Shown here one piece after another: positions 6,107-7,468 of a stretch of 7,468 bases of DNA. The stretch is from assembly GCA_903928275.1 (NCBI GenBank), contig CAIYQJ010000034.1, positions 1-7,468 on the forward strand, written 5' to 3'. The DNA comes from an uncultured Chloroflexota bacterium. GTDB lineage: Bacteria > Chloroflexota > Limnocylindria > Limnocylindrales > CSP1-4. The notes beneath the pieces were generated by a model. It worked only from the letters and a program-made list of their open reading frames with translations, was not told the DNA's origin and ran no database searches. The position numbers were made by a program, and so were the translations under genes. Position 1 is the first letter of the stretch. Every line of letters begins with the position of its first letter.

Positions 6107-6324
6107 TCAGCGCGGCACGCGGAGGTCGCGGAAGGTCGCCTCGACGTGGTCCTGGATCGGCCGGTTCGACATGGCCCGCCGATCCTACCCGGGAGGGCGG
6201 CCCTGTTGCCCGCGACGACGGCACAGGCAGGGGCGTCGGCGAGGCCGATCCGCCGGTCCGCGTACCGCTCGATGACCGCTCGAGCGTCCCGGAGACCGCG
6301 GCCGTCGCTCGCCGGCAGGTCGCC
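6107..6324 (-). pseudogene. probable remnant of a PIN-domain (VapC-like) gene
   Basis: Between the toxin and the helicase, 6324-6232 (-) reads GDLPASDGRGLR followed by DARAVIERYADRRIGLADA. This strongly resembles the helix and the acidic LxDA block in the C-terminal half of many PIN ribonucleases (pattern ...YaDlplGlaDA). The expected continuation is lost because the following codons do not look like PIN protein. About 60 bases later, in another frame, a short reading from ATG 6172 to TGA 6107 contains NRPIQDHVEATF, which recalls the terminal RPRHVEAF of the same family at about the right distance. A truncated and frameshifted PIN gene explains both, and no start codon or antitoxin partner is visible for it. 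The first block is moderately convincing; the second could be chance. Apart from this I see no gene in 6104-6386. Confidence 0.4.
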
Positions 6325-6386
6325 GGCGCCGCCGTCGTTGCGGCACTCGCGGCACCAGAGAACCTGGGACGTCGCTGGGTCGCAGG

Positions 6387-6803
6387 TCAGGGCGTGGGAT
6401 CCGCCGGCGTCGGGATGAGCGGGACGCTGACCGCGCGGAAGTCGCCGTCGGTCGCGAACGTGGCATCGAGCGCATCGCGCTCGATGACCGCGAAGCTGAC
6501 CCGATCGACGAACGAGATGCCGGAGGGCAGCGATTCGCGGTACCGGGCCTGAACGCGCCCGTGCAGCTCGGGCTCGACCCCGACGATCTCGACGATCGGC
6601 AGGATGTCGTCGAGCAGGGTGATCGCGCCCTCGACGCCGAACCGCCGCCGGACGACCGCGAGCGACTCCGCGACGACGTATCCGTGGGTCACCCGCTCGG
6701 CGTCGGAGAGCCTGGCGAATGCGCCCCGAACCGCTGGATGCTGCGGGTCGGCTCGGTCTATCAGCGCCAGGAGGGCGCTCGTGTCGACGAAGACGCGGCT
6801 CAC
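6387..6803 (-). CDS. vapC: PIN-domain ribonuclease toxin (VapC-type)
   Basis: This 138-residue protein is a PIN-fold, metal-dependent endoribonuclease, the expected toxin of a type II toxin-antitoxin pair. It opens with SRVFVDTSALLALIDRAD, with the first catalytic Asp at residue 7. YVVAESLAVVRRRFG supplies the conserved Glu (46), SGISFVDRVSFAVIERD the third acid (Asp100), and ATDGDF the last (Asp119 or Asp121). The acidic site therefore appears complete and the length is normal for the family. The start is GTG 6803, whose GTGA overlaps the antitoxin stop by 4 bases; the adjacent GTG at 6806 is an alternative. Overlap and order (antitoxin first) imply coupled translation with the antitoxin made ahead of the toxin. 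The RNA target cannot be predicted from sequence. The name vapC follows the general convention for PIN toxins and is not a claim of orthology. Confidence 0.9.
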   Translation of the reverse strand: MSRVFVDTSALLALIDRADPQHPAVRGAFARLSDAERVTHGYVVAESLAVVRRRFGVEGAITLLDDILPIVEIVGVEPELHGRVQARYRESLPSGISFVDRVSFAVIERDALDATFATDGDFRAVSVPLIPTPADPTP

Positions 6804-7042
6804 CACTCGGTCTCGCCCGCGATCTCGTCGTGGCGAGCGGCCACATCGCCGGTCCCGGAGTCGAACCGGCCAACGGCCAGGAGCGCGCGCTCGAACGCCG
6901 CCTGGCGGGAGGTCGCGCCGCCGGGAACCACGCGGTCCACCGCGTCGCGGACTACCGCCGCGATCGGGATCCCCCGCCTCCGGGCCTCCGGGCGGAGGCG
7001 CTGCATCTGGTCCTCGGTCACGGAGATCTGCGTTCGAACCAT
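6800..7042 (-). CDS. vapB: ribbon-helix-helix (CopG-type) antitoxin
   Basis: This 80-residue protein has an N-terminal ribbon-helix-helix DNA-binding domain. RTQISVTE (3-10) is the beta strand that pairs across the dimer and enters the DNA major groove, followed by helix DQMQRLRPEARRRG and helix PIAAVVRDAVDRVV. The remainder (AAFERALLAVGRFDSGTGDVAARHDEI) fits an extended toxin-wrapping tail, with HDE near the end common in antitoxins of this group. It would neutralise the PIN toxin encoded immediately downstream and repress its own promoter as a complex. ATG 7042 has no recognisable ribosome site (the preceding bases are pyrimidine-rich), so a leaderless or near-leaderless mRNA is possible. 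No convincing promoter hexamers were found upstream. The symbol vapB is by position only, since VapB antitoxins come in several folds. Confidence 0.88.
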   Translation of the reverse strand: MVRTQISVTEDQMQRLRPEARRRGIPIAAVVRDAVDRVVPGGATSRQAAFERALLAVGRFDSGTGDVAARHDEIAGETEW

Positions 7043-7330
7043 GGGCAGATGATGACAAGCGGGCCGATGTGATCTCGCTTCGCCTCATCGTTCGCGGGTC
7101 ATCCCCTCGATCGGCGGAGCCGCGGGGCGACTGTGGCGACGACGCTCCGAGCGTGTGCCAACGTTTCGCACCGCCCGAGCGCGTTCGCGCGGACGAGACG
7201 CCGGAGCGCGGTCGTCCGCGGAGGGGAGTGGGCTGGGGCGCGCCGGACAGGATTCGGGCGCGAGATAGCAACCTGCGACGTTCCCATCGAGGGCCGCGAT
7301 GGAGTGGCTGGCCGCTGCCGGGCTGGGGGC
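7043..7330. other. intergenic gap between divergent antitoxin and LuxR-type genes
   Basis: No gene is recognisable in these 288 bases on either strand; the open frames here are the long random ones expected in GC-rich DNA. The only feature close to the antitoxin start is an imperfect dyad, GATGACA (7051-7057) and TGTGATC (7068-7074), matching at six of seven positions. It lies 8 bp upstream of the antitoxin ATG, where an autoregulatory ribbon-helix-helix site would be expected. No good -35/-10 pair was found for either flanking gene. Confidence 0.4.
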
Positions 7331-7468
7331 ATGCGGGACCGCCCCGCCGAGCGCGCGACCGACCGCGAGGTCGGCGTTGTGGCTGCCGTCCTGGTTGCCG
7401 GGTCCGAGAAGGCCGTCGCCCGCCGCCTCGGCCTGTCGCACTCGACCGTGAAGCACCACCTTGCGAAC
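7331..7468 (+). CDS. LuxR/GerE-type helix-turn-helix protein, 5' part (3' end outside window)
   Basis: The first 46 residues of a DNA-binding regulator are seen before the window ends. The reading ATDREVGVVAAVLVAG, SEKAVARRLGLSHSTVKHHLAN follows the LuxR/GerE HTH pattern (T.rE..vv..va.G.s.k.iA..L.lS..TVk.Hl.n), including the recognition helix HSTVKHHLAN. The HTH begins only about 8 residues from ATG 7331, so no receiver or ligand-binding domain precedes it. This would be a stand-alone short HTH protein unless the start is further left. GGGGG at 7325-7329 is too close to the ATG to be an ideal ribosome site. An in-frame GTG at 7304, with GAGGG about 10 bases before it, would add nine residues. 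The target genes are unknown; the neighbouring TA module is divergent and probably unrelated. Confidence 0.75.
   Translation, partial: MRDRPAERATDREVGVVAAVLVAGSEKAVARRLGLSHSTVKHHLAN

Noticed and set aside
3167..6418. A 1083-codon open frame on the + strand, antisense to the SNF2 gene
   Set aside because: Its translation is rich in Arg, Gly, Glu and Pro with no domain motifs, whereas the opposite strand carries every SNF2 motif in order. Long antisense open frames are expected in GC-rich codon-biased genes.
5953..6873. A 306-codon frame on the - strand overlapping toxin, gap and helicase
   Set aside because: It has no start context and is mostly a shadow of the toxin and helicase genes. Only its middle part in the gap (6324-6232) looks protein-like, and that is reported as a PIN remnant.
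7085..7459. Open frame of 124 codons on the - strand in the right gap
   Set aside because: It runs antisense to the LuxR-type HTH, which has a clear family pattern, and its own translation has no recognisable motif.

Overview
The window is very GC-rich throughout, with tightly packed genes and short overlaps. The gene families (a deazaflavin/F420-type Ddn-fold oxidoreductase, a HelZ-like SNF2 ATPase paired with a SWIM zinc-finger protein, a ribbon-helix-helix/PIN toxin-antitoxin pair and a very short LuxR-type HTH protein) point to an actinomycete-like or Chloroflexota-like bacterium. The family mix cannot decide between these two, and no rRNA or tRNA is present to settle it.

Layout from left to right. 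(1) The C-terminal part of an L-lactate dehydrogenase gene (+) runs in from the left edge and ends at 406. (2) Positions 407-605 are non-coding and contain three inverted repeats. A locally AT-richer patch at about 595-640 follows, with a good sigma-70-type promoter (TTGACA, 17 bp, TACATT). The promoter is flanked by two dyads: one spans the -35 box and the other spans the predicted transcription start. (3) A three-gene + strand operon follows: a four-helix membrane protein (670-1098), a 74-residue Xre/YozG-like repressor (1092-1316) and a Ddn-family flavin/deazaflavin reductase (1385-1852). The repressor very probably acts on the dyads at the operon's own promoter. (4) A convergent two-gene operon on the - strand ends 20 bp from the reductase: a 1041-residue SNF2 ATPase (6103-2978) and a 367-residue SWIM zinc-finger protein (2975-1872), only 2 bp apart. 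A GC-rich dyad sits at the convergent junction. (5) Upstream of the helicase, 6107-6324 (-) holds what looks like the decayed C-terminal half of a PIN-domain gene. (6) An intact toxin-antitoxin pair (-) follows, with a ribbon-helix-helix antitoxin (7042-6800) overlapping a PIN ribonuclease toxin (6803-6387) by 4 bp. (7) A 288-bp gap with no recognisable gene precedes the start of a LuxR/GerE-type HTH protein (+), cut off by the right edge.

The genes form independent modules rather than one pathway. The SNF2+SWIM pair is a widely conserved but functionally poorly understood association; a role in DNA remodelling, repair or defence is inference. The membrane protein/Xre/Ddn operon looks like an autoregulated stress or redox unit. 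I found no CRISPR array, insertion sequence, phage structural gene or RNA gene. The observations most worth following are the layered dyads at the 599-662 promoter, the SNF2-SWIM operon with its TTG start, and the PIN remnant between an intact TA module and the helicase.
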